Source of the DNA: Angomonas deanei
Taxonomy: Eukaryota > Euglenozoa > Kinetoplastea > Trypanosomatida > Trypanosomatidae
NCBI GenBank assembly: GCA_903995115.1
Contig: LR877166.1
Coordinates: 372,001-436,000 of the forward strand
Length of the DNA stretch: 64,000 nt
Reading direction: 5' to 3'
The notes below the pieces were generated by a model. It ran no database searches. It saw nothing but the letters and a program-made list of their open reading frames with translations, and had not been told where the DNA came from. The position numbers were made by a program, and so were the translations under genes. Below are positions 36,726-46,924 of this stretch, piece by piece. Within the stretch, counting starts at the first letter, position 1. The number at the start of each line of letters is the position of its first letter.

Positions 36726-37911
36726 AAAATAGCCCCACTATTTCATTGTTATATTTTGCTTTTTTTTTTTTTTTACACACATATTTCCACCGCAATTTTA
36801 AACACAGTAGAGCACGTTGAGCTTTTTAGTCCTTTTTTTTTGATTTGTTTTACGTCTCTTTTTGGTTTTAAATGAGAAAAGATATGAAAATCACTATTAC
36901 TGTTAATTTTTTTCTCCGTCGCTCATGAGCAGATACACTTTTCTTTGTGTTTTTTCAAAATCCATATAAAACACGGAGTGAGTGAAGCCAGAATTCAACG
37001 AATTTTTTATTTTATTTTGCCGTGTCTATGGGTGTTTAAATTGAACGTTGATCCCGCTGCATCTAAAATGATAAAATAAATAACAAACAGTGAATTTTTA
37101 AAATCATTTTAATTTTTCTGTTCAGGACTCCATTTATTTTTGTTCAATTATAAACTTATTCACCCCTAAGCGGACTGCGATAATAGAATAAACTAATGCT
37201 AATGCGGGCATACTCGTAAAATAAAATATGAATGACTGTACCACGAATTTAATTTTTGGTATTCTGACTAATTAAAGTGAAAGCTTTATTATAAATGATG
37301 CTCTCACAATGAATCGATATTAATTAGTAATAATAAATAAGAAGAAACAAATGGTTGCGGAATTTCCGTGCCTCGCGGAATCCGAACGTGATCTTTTCGT
37401 TATCACCCTCAAATAGTTATAATTAATTATAGCGGGGTTTAAATATTTGAGCAATGCGACGCACGATCACGACGGTATATTGTATTTCGTGTTAACAACA
37501 ACAGCCTATTTTGTTTTTTTCGCGGCCTATATTGGTTGACAAAATAACAAGGAGCATTACAGCGCAATTAAGGCAAACACGATAGGCGACAAGGTTCATT
37601 TTTACCTTTCGTTTTACGGATAGAATAAATAAATAACGAGAAATGACAGATTTTCGTATTTTCTCCTTAAAACTGGGATGATTTTCCCGAAAGAAAAATT
37701 GACACACAAGGCAAAACTAAAATCAGCGGCATCGGAAAGAATTACACCACAAAAGACAGTTAATTTCTTTTTATTTATTTATTAATTGTGAAATTTATTT
37801 TTGAAAACTGGAGTGCGTTTTCCGTGTATTTTCTTTCTCCCTTGCTTTTATTCGGTTTGCCTTAATTGACAGAAAACCTATTAGTTTTGCTTAAATAAGT
37901 TGTGAATAATT
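36726..37911. other. Long AT-rich intergenic region
   Basis: Nearly 1.2 kb with no convincing reading frame on either strand. Unlike other spacers here it has few long homopolymers and more even AT-rich sequence. A T16 run occurs near 36760. I see no RNA gene. Confidence 0.5.
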
Positions 37912-38310
37912 ATGCGCTTTTTTGTGTTGGCTTCTATTTTATCTACCGTGTGTGTCACTGCGCTAACCGTGCAAACAACGGACGAGCGACTTCCTGATGG
38001 ACATTATTGCGGCACGTATTCGTTTGGCCTTGTAAAGGGAGAATTCAACACCACCTCCGGATCTACATTTTTTGATTTATCGCTGGAGGCATTTGGTGAC
38101 ACGGCCGAGTGCAAAAATGAAAAATATATTTATGACCCCGCTACGCACAAGGCCGTGGTTGTGGGCGCCACGGATCCCAACGATTGTCTTGGAAAGTTGC
38201 TGAGTGATAACAAATTAACACTCGAGGTGCTATTCAATCCGGAGGCGGACATTGTAACTTTAGATTTGGGCATTACAAAGATTGACTGCCCAAAATGTAA
38301 GGATAAATAA
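37912..38310 (+). CDS. Small secreted or lumenal protein with Cys residues
   Basis: 132 residues with a clear signal peptide (MRFFVLASILSTVCVTALTV, cleavage probably near 18). The mature domain has about six Cys (HYCGTYSFG, AECKNEKY, NDCLGK, DCPKCKDK), which suggests disulphides. The pattern DGHYCGTY near the start, followed by beta-rich sequence, looks like a small extracellular fold. I do not recognise the family. Product may be surface, flagellar-pocket or lysosomal. Confidence 0.65.
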   Translation: MRFFVLASILSTVCVTALTVQTTDERLPDGHYCGTYSFGLVKGEFNTTSGSTFFDLSLEAFGDTAECKNEKYIYDPATHKAVVVGATDPNDCLGKLLSDNKLTLEVLFNPEADIVTLDLGITKIDCPKCKDK

Positions 38311-38833
38311 TAATTATTTGTCACCTGTTTGATTTCTGCGATCTCACGTCCTTGAAATATTGTTGATAATTGCAGCAATGCCAAAAAAAAAAAAAAAAAT
38401 GTGGCTAAATTGGGGCTTCAATAAATCGAGCACAATATTGCATGTAGCTTTGAGATTATTGTTCTTGCTTTTTTGTTTTTTTCTGCGCGTAATTTTCTTT
38501 GATGATATATACACCTCATATGTTTATACATTTTTTTTTTCCAAGTATTTTTATGTGCTCAATTTTATTCCGTTTCTTTTTTTTTTATGTATTTTATTAT
38601 GAATGCACCTATTATAGAACCGACAAATTTTCTCTCACTCTATTTCTCAGAAATTTATAAGGCGACATCCTTAGATTTTTTTTATTCTTCCTTCAAAAAT
38701 AGAATAAATTAAAATAAAATATTACAAGAACTATTTTTAATTAAGAAGATCAGTCAAAGCATATCGTAGCTGCGTCACGAATGATTTGTTGGTGAATAAT
38801 ATATTTTGATATTTTTGTTTTAAACTTAGATTT
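38311..38833. other. AT-rich intergenic
   Basis: Contains A17 (about 38383-38399) and several T runs. An 80-codon Phe/Leu-rich + strand frame at 38360 follows from the T tracts. No gene supported. Confidence 0.5.
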
Positions 38834-39775
38834 ATGTCCCAGTTAGGTGAAAAGATAAATTTAAACCGGAGCTTGAAGCAAAATTTTGTTGGGTTTCGGC
38901 ACTTAAAGGCGAAATTATTTTCGGTATTTTCTGCTAATAACAATATGAGCAACACGCTCCACATTTTCAGAAGTAAAAAGGTGATCCACGAAGCAGGAAA
39001 GAATAATGAAGACAATAAATTTGAAAGGGGAGTTCAAAAACCTTTTGAATGTTGTTTATTTATTCCGTTGAGCAACTATTGTGTGCTGGAGTTGGCAAAT
39101 GCAAGCGGGACAGCGGAAGAAAATGCGGAAAAAAATGCTGTGCTGACGACGCTAAATCTTTTTCCTTCCCAGAGCTGGTGGAAGCACACTACAAAATTTT
39201 TGGATTCCGACCTCGCTGAGGAATTTTTTAGAACGTGCAGCATTTTAAAAAATACTTGCATAATAAGCCTGTCGCATTCCAGCAGCGCTACACGCAGGGA
39301 ACAGGAGAGAAATGCAGGAAAGGAAATTTTTTATTCCACAATTTCTCTCACATGGGATGATGTCCCCGATGACAAACATTTTTCTCAGGTGGAAAAAGTG
39401 ATGATTGGAAGGGCGAACGGTGAAACGATGCGGGAGGCAATTAAAAAGAGTGTTGCTGAGGCAGTTGACGAGTTGGGCAATTTAGCTTTACAGCAATGGA
39501 AGTCTCGAGCGGAAACCGCTACGTCCAATTTGGTGCATTTATTTTCTGATTATTTATCTGTCGACAGAAATTTAATGGAAATTAAATCAGTGTCATTAAA
39601 TGGCCCGCACGAGGATAAAATTATGGTCACTCTAAAAACGGGTGAAAATATATTTGAGTGGACGTATTGCGTCCCGCATTTACCGCCCGTTCGCCGATGG
39701 AAGCACGAGCCGAGCGAACAGGGTGTACTTTGTTTAAAAAATCCGGTGCACATTGGTGGACAAGAGATATTTTAG
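38834..39775 (+). CDS. dsRBD-like repeat protein, N-terminal frame
   Basis: 313 codons with a basic, amphipathic start (NLNRSLKQNFVGFRHLKAKLF) that could be a mitochondrial presequence. Repeated blocks of FYSTISLTWDDVP and ENAEKNAVLTTLNLF type recall degenerate double-stranded RNA-binding domains. The frame closes at 39775. The frame one base back carries a smooth continuation (KKSGAHWWTRDILGYLAIIHLENLVEQRSAEAVLQ). The overlap contains T TTA AAA at 39733-39739 in the right phase for -1 slippage. Probably the first part of one protein of about 1300 residues. AT-rich codon use. Confidence 0.6.
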   Translation: MSQLGEKINLNRSLKQNFVGFRHLKAKLFSVFSANNNMSNTLHIFRSKKVIHEAGKNNEDNKFERGVQKPFECCLFIPLSNYCVLELANASGTAEENAEKNAVLTTLNLFPSQSWWKHTTKFLDSDLAEEFFRTCSILKNTCIISLSHSSSATRREQERNAGKEIFYSTISLTWDDVPDDKHFSQVEKVMIGRANGETMREAIKKSVAEAVDELGNLALQQWKSRAETATSNLVHLFSDYLSVDRNLMEIKSVSLNGPHEDKIMVTLKTGENIFEWTYCVPHLPPVRRWKHEPSEQGVLCLKNPVHIGGQEIF

Positions 39776-42672
39776 GTTATTTGGCGATCATTCATTTGGA
39801 AAATTTGGTAGAACAGCGCTCTGCGGAAGCGGTGCTCCAGGGAAGTCGCACTATTGCTTTGAGTCGAAAATCCGTTGCGGATCTATTGTCTCTCCCCAGA
39901 AAATTATCTTCCGATTCTAATACGGGCTATTTCGTGCGACCTGAAAAAGAACCAAACGATGACATGATATCCACGGTTAATACAGTTTCGGTGCCGGATA
40001 TACTTCAGCAAATTCACCAAATCAGACAGTTGAAAGGCCTTCCATTTTCTTCCTTCCCTAAAATTAAAATTGACCAGAAGGCGTTCCACAACGCTCCTTT
40101 GCAAATGTCAAAATTACAAAATAATGTATTTGGCGACGTTTCAATTTTCTCTTCCATTTCCCTCAGCTGGCCGGAAGTGATGCTCGAGGACGACAAACCA
40201 TGGTCCGTTGAAGTCGTTTCCGACCCGGCCTCCGAAGGGATAACCATGTTTGAAAATAGTGTAAAAAAACTGTTTTTTTTGCCTAGACAACACGCCGTGG
40301 CTATTGGTCCTTTGCTCCCTCTCGTTTTGGCCGTTCAACAGCTTTACCGACGGGTGTTCCCAAACAAGGCAAGCGCGCAGTTACCTTTGCTTGACGTGAG
40401 AAATTCGGCGACTCAGACAGGCCTTGATTTTTTGCTTTACTCTTGGTTTGGTGCATCCCCACAAATAAAGACATATCAAATCACGGCACCGACAGAGTTT
40501 GTTTCACCTTCTTCTTCTGACTTGTTGGTAGCGCGCAATGTTCACGGGGCCGGCATGATTCGCGCTATGCTTCTTTACGATTTCCTGGGCCAGCGCGTTC
40601 TGTTCGGTGAAACGCATGCTCTGACATATGAGGAGGCTGTGACACGCTTGCGAACCATCTCGGTGGAAGCAAATCTCGGCGCTCTCACTTGCGTGGGGGA
40701 TGCCACTTTTTATAGAAAGGAGGGAGGGAAGTGGGTGAAGGAGGTCCAACCTCCAACTTCCGCCTCTCTTCTGGAATTGTTCCATCCCGGAGCACACCCG
40801 CCGTCCGCCGTCGCGCAAAGACCATACCGCTCTACACAGCTGTACCGTCAGTACACTCACGAGAGAAGGTTACTTCAAGCGTTTCTCCGAGGCTCCCGAG
40901 AAAGGGGAGATGTCCTGACGACAGACCACCTGGTCAACTACGTGATGGAGAAGCGTTCACTCAACGCGTGGGACACAATGACCGCTGTCGTGGAAGGGCT
41001 CATTGGCGGAGTGGAGCTCTCCTTCCTTTCACAAACTTCCGCAGATGGGCGTGTGGTGACCGGCCGTTTGAGGCTCACATGCGGGACTGCATCGGACAGG
41101 CTGGTGGAGACGGTGGACGTGACGGAGAGGGTTGGCGTGCTTCCAGCCCTCCTCCTCTTGTGCGGCAATGCGGTAAGGTCCGTCACCAAAGAAAGGGTGG
41201 ACTGGGATTACTTGCAGACCTTGCTGCAACCCACGCTGTGGGACGGGCGGTTCCCGGCTTACACGCCGGAGTATTATTATGCCCCCAACTTTCTGGGGGA
41301 ACTTCTACAGGGTGTCTGCGGCAAATACACCTGCCGCTACGAGACGGTGTTGCCAGCGGCGTCTGATGTTGGGGACGCACAGAAGATGGAAGGGCGGGTG
41401 CGCACTGTGTTTTACACATCTGATCCTTTCATTGCGCCTACTGGCGGTGCCGCGGAGGGCCCTCTTCAGGATACCCTGACGGAGTGTCGGCTGTCTGTCG
41501 CGTGTCTGACGGGCGTGCACAACGGGGCGGAGGAAGGATTTCTGCTGGGCATCGGCCGTGGGAGAACCAGGAAGGAGGCGTGGTGGGCGGCATCGTGCGC
41601 CGCACTGAACGCAAACTTCCCTTCCGTTGTGGCGCAACTGGAGGACTACAAGCAGTTCTGCGAGTGGCGACGTGATCCGGGGATGCTGCTGACACTTGGA
41701 GCACCTTTCGGTCTGCGAATGCGACACTCTTCTAGGGTGTCGGAGGGCCACACCGTCTGGGCGGAGTGCGCCCCACCTCCGACGATTGCCCCAGCCAGTG
41801 TGATCCACGCTTACGGCGCTGCCACGTCATGGACTTACAGCGCCACCGCCGCCACCCCTGCCGCATCCTTCGCCGCCGTCATGGACGAGATGCGACGGCG
41901 CCTGAAGGTGAAGAGAGCGGACAACCCCCCTTTCGCGCTCTGGGAGGATAGCAATCATTACAGGAAGAGTGTGTGGCATGCGCTGTGTGGTGCTGTGGCG
42001 ATTGCCTCCAAGGGGAAAAGTGTCACTGTCCAGTTTGAGTTTGCCGCCACCGCTGATCCGACGTCGGCCGACTTTACCCTTCACCTCGTGCGAGAGCGCC
42101 TCGTGAAGCTAAGGGTGCAGAAAGAGACGTCGAGGTACGAGTGGAGGAAAGATCAGCAAATCCTCCTCACGCTCACCAGCACTCAAGTGACTGAGCTGAT
42201 TCACGGGGGGAAGGCGGAACATTCTATGCTGCACTTTTTTTTAGTCACGGTACCCCTCCTCTTGCGGCATACGCTGCTGGCTGCTGCACCCCCAGCGCAC
42301 GTGCGGCAGGAGACCAACTTGCTCCTCCTGCTACAGGGACAATATGGGTTGGAGGGGCGCCCACTATCCCTCAAACGGCGCATCGTGTGGTGTGTCAAGC
42401 AGTGGACCGGCTGTCCGTGCGCGGTGCAGGTTCGTCGTGGGGGCGACGGCGGCTGGTCCGCCACGCTGACCGTACAGGTGCCTCGGTACGAGCGTCGGGT
42501 GGAGAACACCGACCGCCCAGGGCGACGGACGGTGTGTCTGGCCGTGACCGAGGGTCGGACGGCCGACCGCGCCGAACACGCCTTGTGGCGTCTGCTCTGT
42601 CAAACGTGGGGCGTACCCCTTCACAAGGAGGCGGATGCCTCGGATGGGATCTTATCGGATCTCTTCCTGTAA
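39658..42672 (+). CDS. dsRBD-like repeat protein, main frame
   Basis: Open to 42672. The portion from about 39736 reads as a continuation of the upstream frame, and the first 25 codons are probably not translated in this phase. At least two dsRBD-like blocks are visible: ALSRKSVADLLSLP preceded by ENLVEQRSAEAV, and GIGRGRTRKEAWWAASCAALNANF at about residues 631-654. The second matches the GxGxSKKxAKxxAAxxAL end of a dsRBD. Further repeats occur near TAATPAASFAAVMDEMRRRLK and EGRTADRAEHALWRLL. Likely an RNA-binding protein, possibly of a mitochondrial RNA-processing complex (inference). Base composition changes within the gene, from AT-rich before about 40500 to GC-rich after. Confidence 0.6.
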   Translation: MDVLRPAFTARSPMEARAERTGCTLFKKSGAHWWTRDILGYLAIIHLENLVEQRSAEAVLQGSRTIALSRKSVADLLSLPRKLSSDSNTGYFVRPEKEPNDDMISTVNTVSVPDILQQIHQIRQLKGLPFSSFPKIKIDQKAFHNAPLQMSKLQNNVFGDVSIFSSISLSWPEVMLEDDKPWSVEVVSDPASEGITMFENSVKKLFFLPRQHAVAIGPLLPLVLAVQQLYRRVFPNKASAQLPLLDVRNSATQTGLDFLLYSWFGASPQIKTYQITAPTEFVSPSSSDLLVARNVHGAGMIRAMLLYDFLGQRVLFGETHALTYEEAVTRLRTISVEANLGALTCVGDATFYRKEGGKWVKEVQPPTSASLLELFHPGAHPPSAVAQRPYRSTQLYRQYTHERRLLQAFLRGSRERGDVLTTDHLVNYVMEKRSLNAWDTMTAVVEGLIGGVELSFLSQTSADGRVVTGRLRLTCGTASDRLVETVDVTERVGVLPALLLLCGNAVRSVTKERVDWDYLQTLLQPTLWDGRFPAYTPEYYYAPNFLGELLQGVCGKYTCRYETVLPAASDVGDAQKMEGRVRTVFYTSDPFIAPTGGAAEGPLQDTLTECRLSVACLTGVHNGAEEGFLLGIGRGRTRKEAWWAASCAALNANFPSVVAQLEDYKQFCEWRRDPGMLLTLGAPFGLRMRHSSRVSEGHTVWAECAPPPTIAPASVIHAYGAATSWTYSATAATPAASFAAVMDEMRRRLKVKRADNPPFALWEDSNHYRKSVWHALCGAVAIASKGKSVTVQFEFAATADPTSADFTLHLVRERLVKLRVQKETSRYEWRKDQQILLTLTSTQVTELIHGGKAEHSMLHFFLVTVPLLLRHTLLAAAPPAHVRQETNLLLLLQGQYGLEGRPLSLKRRIVWCVKQWTGCPCAVQVRRGGDGGWSATLTVQVPRYERRVENTDRPGRRTVCLAVTEGRTADRAEHALWRLLCQTWGVPLHKEADASDGILSDLFL
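39733..39739 (+). promoter_or_regulatory. Candidate -1 slippery heptamer T TTA AAA
   Basis: Lies in the overlap of the two dsRBD-like frames and is phased X XXY YYZ with respect to the upstream frame. A -1 slip moves exactly into the downstream frame. A missing A in the A6 run would give the same picture. Confidence 0.4.
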
Positions 42673-42846
42673 AGTGCAAAAAAAAAAAAAAAAAATGTTA
42701 GGCCACAAACCAACTCAAAAATGAGGGAATCACTGTGCGACAAGAATGTTTCGGCTACTTTTTTTTCTCTCTCTCTCTCCCTTGCCTTTGACACACATCC
42801 ATACAGAGACAAAAACAACCCCATCAAATAAGACCTTTCTCACTCG

Positions 42847-43236
42847 ATGCCTCCAAAGATGCGCAGTTTGCTAGACATGGAGGGAGCCGCTGGTGCCGTT
42901 GGCTGTCACCGCGTCCCGGTGAAGCGCACCCGCGAGGAGGGACACTCCCGCTTCTCCATACTCTACTTCAAACCAAAGGGGACCAAAAAAGAGCGACAGC
43001 GGCTGGAGGGAATCTTGTTGGTCTCCTACGACAGAGCGGCGATCGTGTCGACGGAGGGCGAGGGCGGGACGGTGTTCGCACAGAAAGGGGAGCGGACTCC
43101 TACCGTGCAGGTGTTACGAGCGGATGCAGGCGGCAGGAAGGGGCGCGGAGTGGACGGCAGAGGTGGAGGTGCCCCTGGGACCCTACACGGTGTGCGTCGT
43201 GGAGCCGCTGGAGCTGCACCTCATTCCACCGGATGA
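42847..43236 (+). CDS. DUF2439 (Mte1/ZGRF1 N-terminal-like) protein, first frame
   Basis: Opens MPPKMRSLLDMEG. Residues about 35-85 (FSILYFKPKGTKKERQRLEGILLVSYDRAAIVSTE) resemble the DUF2439 domain of yeast Mte1 and the N-terminus of vertebrate ZGRF1, factors of D-loop and crossover control that work with Mph1-type helicases. After about 43110 this frame turns into Gly/Arg-rich noise, and the domain finishes in the next frame. The family call is by eye. Confidence 0.5.
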   Translation: MPPKMRSLLDMEGAAGAVGCHRVPVKRTREEGHSRFSILYFKPKGTKKERQRLEGILLVSYDRAAIVSTEGEGGTVFAQKGERTPTVQVLRADAGGRKGRGVDGRGGGAPGTLHGVRRGAAGAAPHSTG

Positions 43237-43618
43237 GCTGATGGTCAAGAGGGTAAAGGAGCCGCTGGTGGGGAAGAGCGGTAGCAGCGCGACATCGCTT
43301 GGTACGAAAGATAAGACCAACCTGCTGCGAGGCGACCAGTTCCGCCCAATCGCCCCACCACCACCACCACCACCACAGGCCATGCCGGAAGCGAACCGCT
43401 ATTGTGATGTGGATTACAACAGTAGTGTGGAGAGACTCCTCCGTGGTCGGGCGCCAGTTCATTCCAACCTCACCACTTGTGCCTACCAGACCCCTCCGGC
43501 GGGTGAGACATCATCGGAGCCGAGTACGACACGGGCGGAGAGTGCCCCAAAGCGGAGCGCTGGGGATGTGATGTCCCTTATGCTACAGAACTTTCCGTGG
43601 CTAACGCAACAGAAATAA
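43124..43618 (+). CDS. DUF2439 protein, second frame
   Basis: Continuation from about 43108 (YERMQAAGRGAEWTAEVEVPLGPYTVCVVEPLELH), which supplies the last strands expected for the DUF2439 fold. Removing one T near 43110 would join the frames. The rest is a linker with a Pro run and a C-terminal conserved-looking peptide (SLMLQNFPWLTQQK). No separate splice region lies between the frames, so this is one gene of about 255 residues. Confidence 0.55.
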   Translation: MQAAGRGAEWTAEVEVPLGPYTVCVVEPLELHLIPPDELMVKRVKEPLVGKSGSSATSLGTKDKTNLLRGDQFRPIAPPPPPPPQAMPEANRYCDVDYNSSVERLLRGRAPVHSNLTTCAYQTPPAGETSSEPSTTRAESAPKRSAGDVMSLMLQNFPWLTQQK

Positions 43619-43853
43619 CGCCCTGCACACCAACTCAGAAATAACACTTCCTTTTTTCCTTTCTGCTATGTTTTTTTTTTTTTTTGCTCCCAATGTTCTT
43701 TGCACCAGCCGGTGTTTTTGTCTTACAGGTTCCGCATGGCAGACCGCAGTTCAGCCACATTGTATATTCCCTCTTTCTTTGTTCTCGCCACGACTGAAAG
43801 CGTTTTTTTTAGATTTCCTTATTTTACATTTAACAATAGATTTTGGCGCGGAC

Positions 43854-46745
43854 ATGAACTCCTACTTCTTCTCCGCTGCCCCTCGTAAGCGACATCACTC
43901 CAGGGTAGTGCGTCACGGGGAAGCACCCGGCCCGGCAGAAGGGGAGCAGAGAACGAACCAAAGTGTCGGGGAGCGGCGCCAGCAGCAGCGGGAGAAACAG
44001 CTAGCACTACTGCAGGAGATGAAGCAGTCCCGACAGGCGCGGGTGAGCAGCCACACTCGTACCATTCAGGACAACATTAGACAGAATGTCAACCCCGCTA
44101 GTGCGGCGAATGCCAGCCGTAGTAATATGAATACAAGCCTCGTCAGTAGTAGAATCGCGTATCTGGTATACAGCCCACAAGGGAATAAACCGCTAGACCC
44201 ACTCGGTATCCACCGCACGACGTGGAGGGGTAGCACACAGAGCAACTTGAACCACTCGCAGAATCGGCTAGCGGCGGCGGTGGCGTCCCCCAGCGTGCAC
44301 CACAGCCCCAGTGGGGTACACTGTCGCTACGACCGCGCCACCCACTCCCAGCTGCTCTGCATCCCTGGAGGGGTGACGGTGTCTTTTTTGAAACCGACCA
44401 ACAATAAGAGCGGTAATAGCAATACGAGTCAGACACTGACATCACGGCGAGAGTCTTTGCCGGCCTCCTCGCCGCAGGCAGTGCTCGTGCTGCAGCTGTG
44501 CCTGTCAGGGTCCCCCGCCGGCCCTGGTGCGGCCGAGCTGACGGTGGAGCTGAGTATTGTAGGGGCCAACCACGTCTGCTGTAACTTAATCTTCAGTAGC
44601 GTGGTGAAGTCGGTGCAGGTGTGCTCCCACCATGTGAAGCTACCCCTGCGCTGCATGGCCTACGGAGAGTGGTACAACCTCTTCTTTGACGCCCACTCCC
44701 TCTACCGGCAGTATGTGCAGAGCAGCTGCAGCACGTCCACCCCACTGAGACCCACTTCCAGTGCGGTGCGCATCGCTGACGTAAAGGTGAGCGGTCACAA
44801 CGTGTTGGTGCGCCGTGTGCTCGCGATGGCGGCCCTACCATCCATCTCGATGAACAATGAAGGGGAGGAACTAGACTACTGCGTCGTCCCCGCCTCCTCC
44901 TCCCCCTCCTTCAACACCCTGCCGGAGAGTCTGAAGCTGCCGGCCGAGCTGGGCAGTGTGCCGTGCCTCTTCATCCGTACAGGGGAGGAAGCACTCCTGA
45001 CCAGCGAGCCCAAGGAGCCCTCCCCGCTGTCCGTCGCGGGCATGAGCCGCAGTCCCTCCACGGAGGTCGACACCCCTCGACCATCGCAGGAGGAATCGGC
45101 GGAGGAGTGGGACTATGTGCCGGTGTCCCCACTGACCGAGTCGGAGCACCCTGCCGTGGAACAGCACGTGCGGCGTACGACACCAAAGACAGAGTTCACG
45201 GAACCCCTTCCCCCTCCTCCGCTGCGTCCTGTCCAGAGGCGGCTGCCGTCTGGGGACTCCCCGGCGGAGGTGGCCCCTCTCCCGGTCGCCCCGACCCTGG
45301 AGGACCTGCGCACCAAGCTGCGGCCCGCCGCACACCGCGCGGAGCCGGAGCCTTTTCCCTCCCCGGTGAGCTCCCTGGATTCCTCCCAGCGTAGTGACGG
45401 GGCAGAGGAGCAGTTTGAGGTGAAGACGAGAACCAGCAAGCCGGCCCCCTCCCCACCGGTACAGCGACAGGTCACCGCGGACTCACCGGTGGTGAAGACG
45501 GCACGGGAGATGACCCACGTGATGGAGGAGCGCGTGCGGCGGATACAGGCGCTCCTCCGGGAGCCCTCCCCCACCGCCGCTCCCCGGCCGGCCACGACCC
45601 CATCCAACACAAAGTTGGCGGAGCTGATGCAGCGCAGTCCGCAGCTACGGGCAGCCTCCGCCAATAGGGCACTGTCACCGGCCAGGGTGGTGGAGGATAA
45701 GGCGGTACAGACGGAGGGACCGCTCGGTATCTCCAACACCTTTGCGACAAACGCGGCGCTCCCCCAGTGGGCCCCGGCGGCCCCCCAAAGTTTGCCACTG
45801 CAGCTGCCCAAGGCCAACTCCTTCACGGAGCCGTCGCTGATGGTGCACCCGCTCTCCCTTAACGCCCCACGACCGAAGGAGACCACCCCAGTGCAACAGC
45901 ATGATAATAATAATAACAGTGACTCCGATGCGCTGGATGTGTGGTGCAGTACGGAGGAACCGATCCAGTGGACGCTGATGCGCCCCTCCACCCGTCACAG
46001 CGACCCCAGCGCCTCCCAGCCGCCACCACCACCTCAGCAGCAACCTAACCACAATGTGGTAAACCGACTCTGCTTCGATTCCTGTGAAATGGGGAGCGAG
46101 AGTGTCCACAGTGCCACCGTTGCCGCCCCACCACTCGCCCAACGCGAGCTCAAGGACCGTGCGACAGAGTTGCTGCAGCGGCTGCGGGCCCTACAGGCGA
46201 CCCCCGTCACCTCCTGGTCCTTCCACTCGGCGAACACGCCATCGGAGGTGGTGCGGGGTGGGCTGGCGGACAGCTACCCAGCCGAGGAGCGGCACTGCAC
46301 ACCGTCCGTGGAGGATACCGTGCGGGTGGAGGAAGAGCCGTTTACACGGACGGTGGCCTCCACGAATGTCCCTTCCACCGCGCCCAACTTGGAGCGACAA
46401 GGGACACCGCTGCCGTGGCCGACGGCGCCGCACCGTCAGGGACGGTTGGGACCGCACGTGGCGGCACCGCCGCCAGCCGCCCCACCGGAGGAAGAGGAAG
46501 ACAAGGTGAGTATTTACTCCTGCAACTTTCAAAGCATATTACCCTCCGCGAATGCGTCCGGTGGTCGTGCGCGGTACCCCGCCGGCAGCAGTTACTCCAT
46601 GACCACCGACACGGAAGACTACTCCCAGCACACTGGCAGCAACAGTCGACGAGACAAGAATAGCTCTCGCTACATCTACGACCCTGTCCTGCGTTGTTTC
46701 TTGGATAAGGAAGAGAACGCATTTCTGGAGACCATCGATTTCTAA
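43854..46745 (+). CDS. CFAP20-domain-containing protein
   Basis: 963 residues from the ATG at 43854; upstream frame to 43668 is leader with T17 and AG sites at 43727 and 43811. The CFAP20 (DUF667) domain spans about 97-325. It starts IAYLVYSPQGNKPLDPLGIH, has VELSIVGANHVCCNLIFSS, the W in GEWYNLFFDAHSL, and ends AVRIADVKVSGHNVLVRRVL. CFAP20 itself is a doublet-microtubule inner protein of cilia. Proteins with this domain plus a long disordered tail are known as CFAP20DC. Here the tail (330-963) is Pro/Ser-rich with short helices. A flagellar or axonemal role is likely by family. Confidence 0.75.
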   Translation: MNSYFFSAAPRKRHHSRVVRHGEAPGPAEGEQRTNQSVGERRQQQREKQLALLQEMKQSRQARVSSHTRTIQDNIRQNVNPASAANASRSNMNTSLVSSRIAYLVYSPQGNKPLDPLGIHRTTWRGSTQSNLNHSQNRLAAAVASPSVHHSPSGVHCRYDRATHSQLLCIPGGVTVSFLKPTNNKSGNSNTSQTLTSRRESLPASSPQAVLVLQLCLSGSPAGPGAAELTVELSIVGANHVCCNLIFSSVVKSVQVCSHHVKLPLRCMAYGEWYNLFFDAHSLYRQYVQSSCSTSTPLRPTSSAVRIADVKVSGHNVLVRRVLAMAALPSISMNNEGEELDYCVVPASSSPSFNTLPESLKLPAELGSVPCLFIRTGEEALLTSEPKEPSPLSVAGMSRSPSTEVDTPRPSQEESAEEWDYVPVSPLTESEHPAVEQHVRRTTPKTEFTEPLPPPPLRPVQRRLPSGDSPAEVAPLPVAPTLEDLRTKLRPAAHRAEPEPFPSPVSSLDSSQRSDGAEEQFEVKTRTSKPAPSPPVQRQVTADSPVVKTAREMTHVMEERVRRIQALLREPSPTAAPRPATTPSNTKLAELMQRSPQLRAASANRALSPARVVEDKAVQTEGPLGISNTFATNAALPQWAPAAPQSLPLQLPKANSFTEPSLMVHPLSLNAPRPKETTPVQQHDNNNNSDSDALDVWCSTEEPIQWTLMRPSTRHSDPSASQPPPPPQQQPNHNVVNRLCFDSCEMGSESVHSATVAAPPLAQRELKDRATELLQRLRALQATPVTSWSFHSANTPSEVVRGGLADSYPAEERHCTPSVEDTVRVEEEPFTRTVASTNVPSTAPNLERQGTPLPWPTAPHRQGRLGPHVAAPPPAAPPEEEEDKVSIYSCNFQSILPSANASGGRARYPAGSSYSMTTDTEDYSQHTGSNSRRDKNSSRYIYDPVLRCFLDKEENAFLETIDF

Positions 46746-46924
46746 GATGGAGTGAGCTGCGTCTACACCTTCGCTTTTAAGTAGATTTTTAGATTAGAGA
46801 GTGTATAAGTGTTTGCTGAAATCAGTATTTCGTCATGTTGAAATGTGAGTACATATCCATCTGATTTCATTCCCTCCTGGTCTGTTTATATTTTTTTCTT
46901 TCTCTCTTTTTCATTTCCTCCTAT

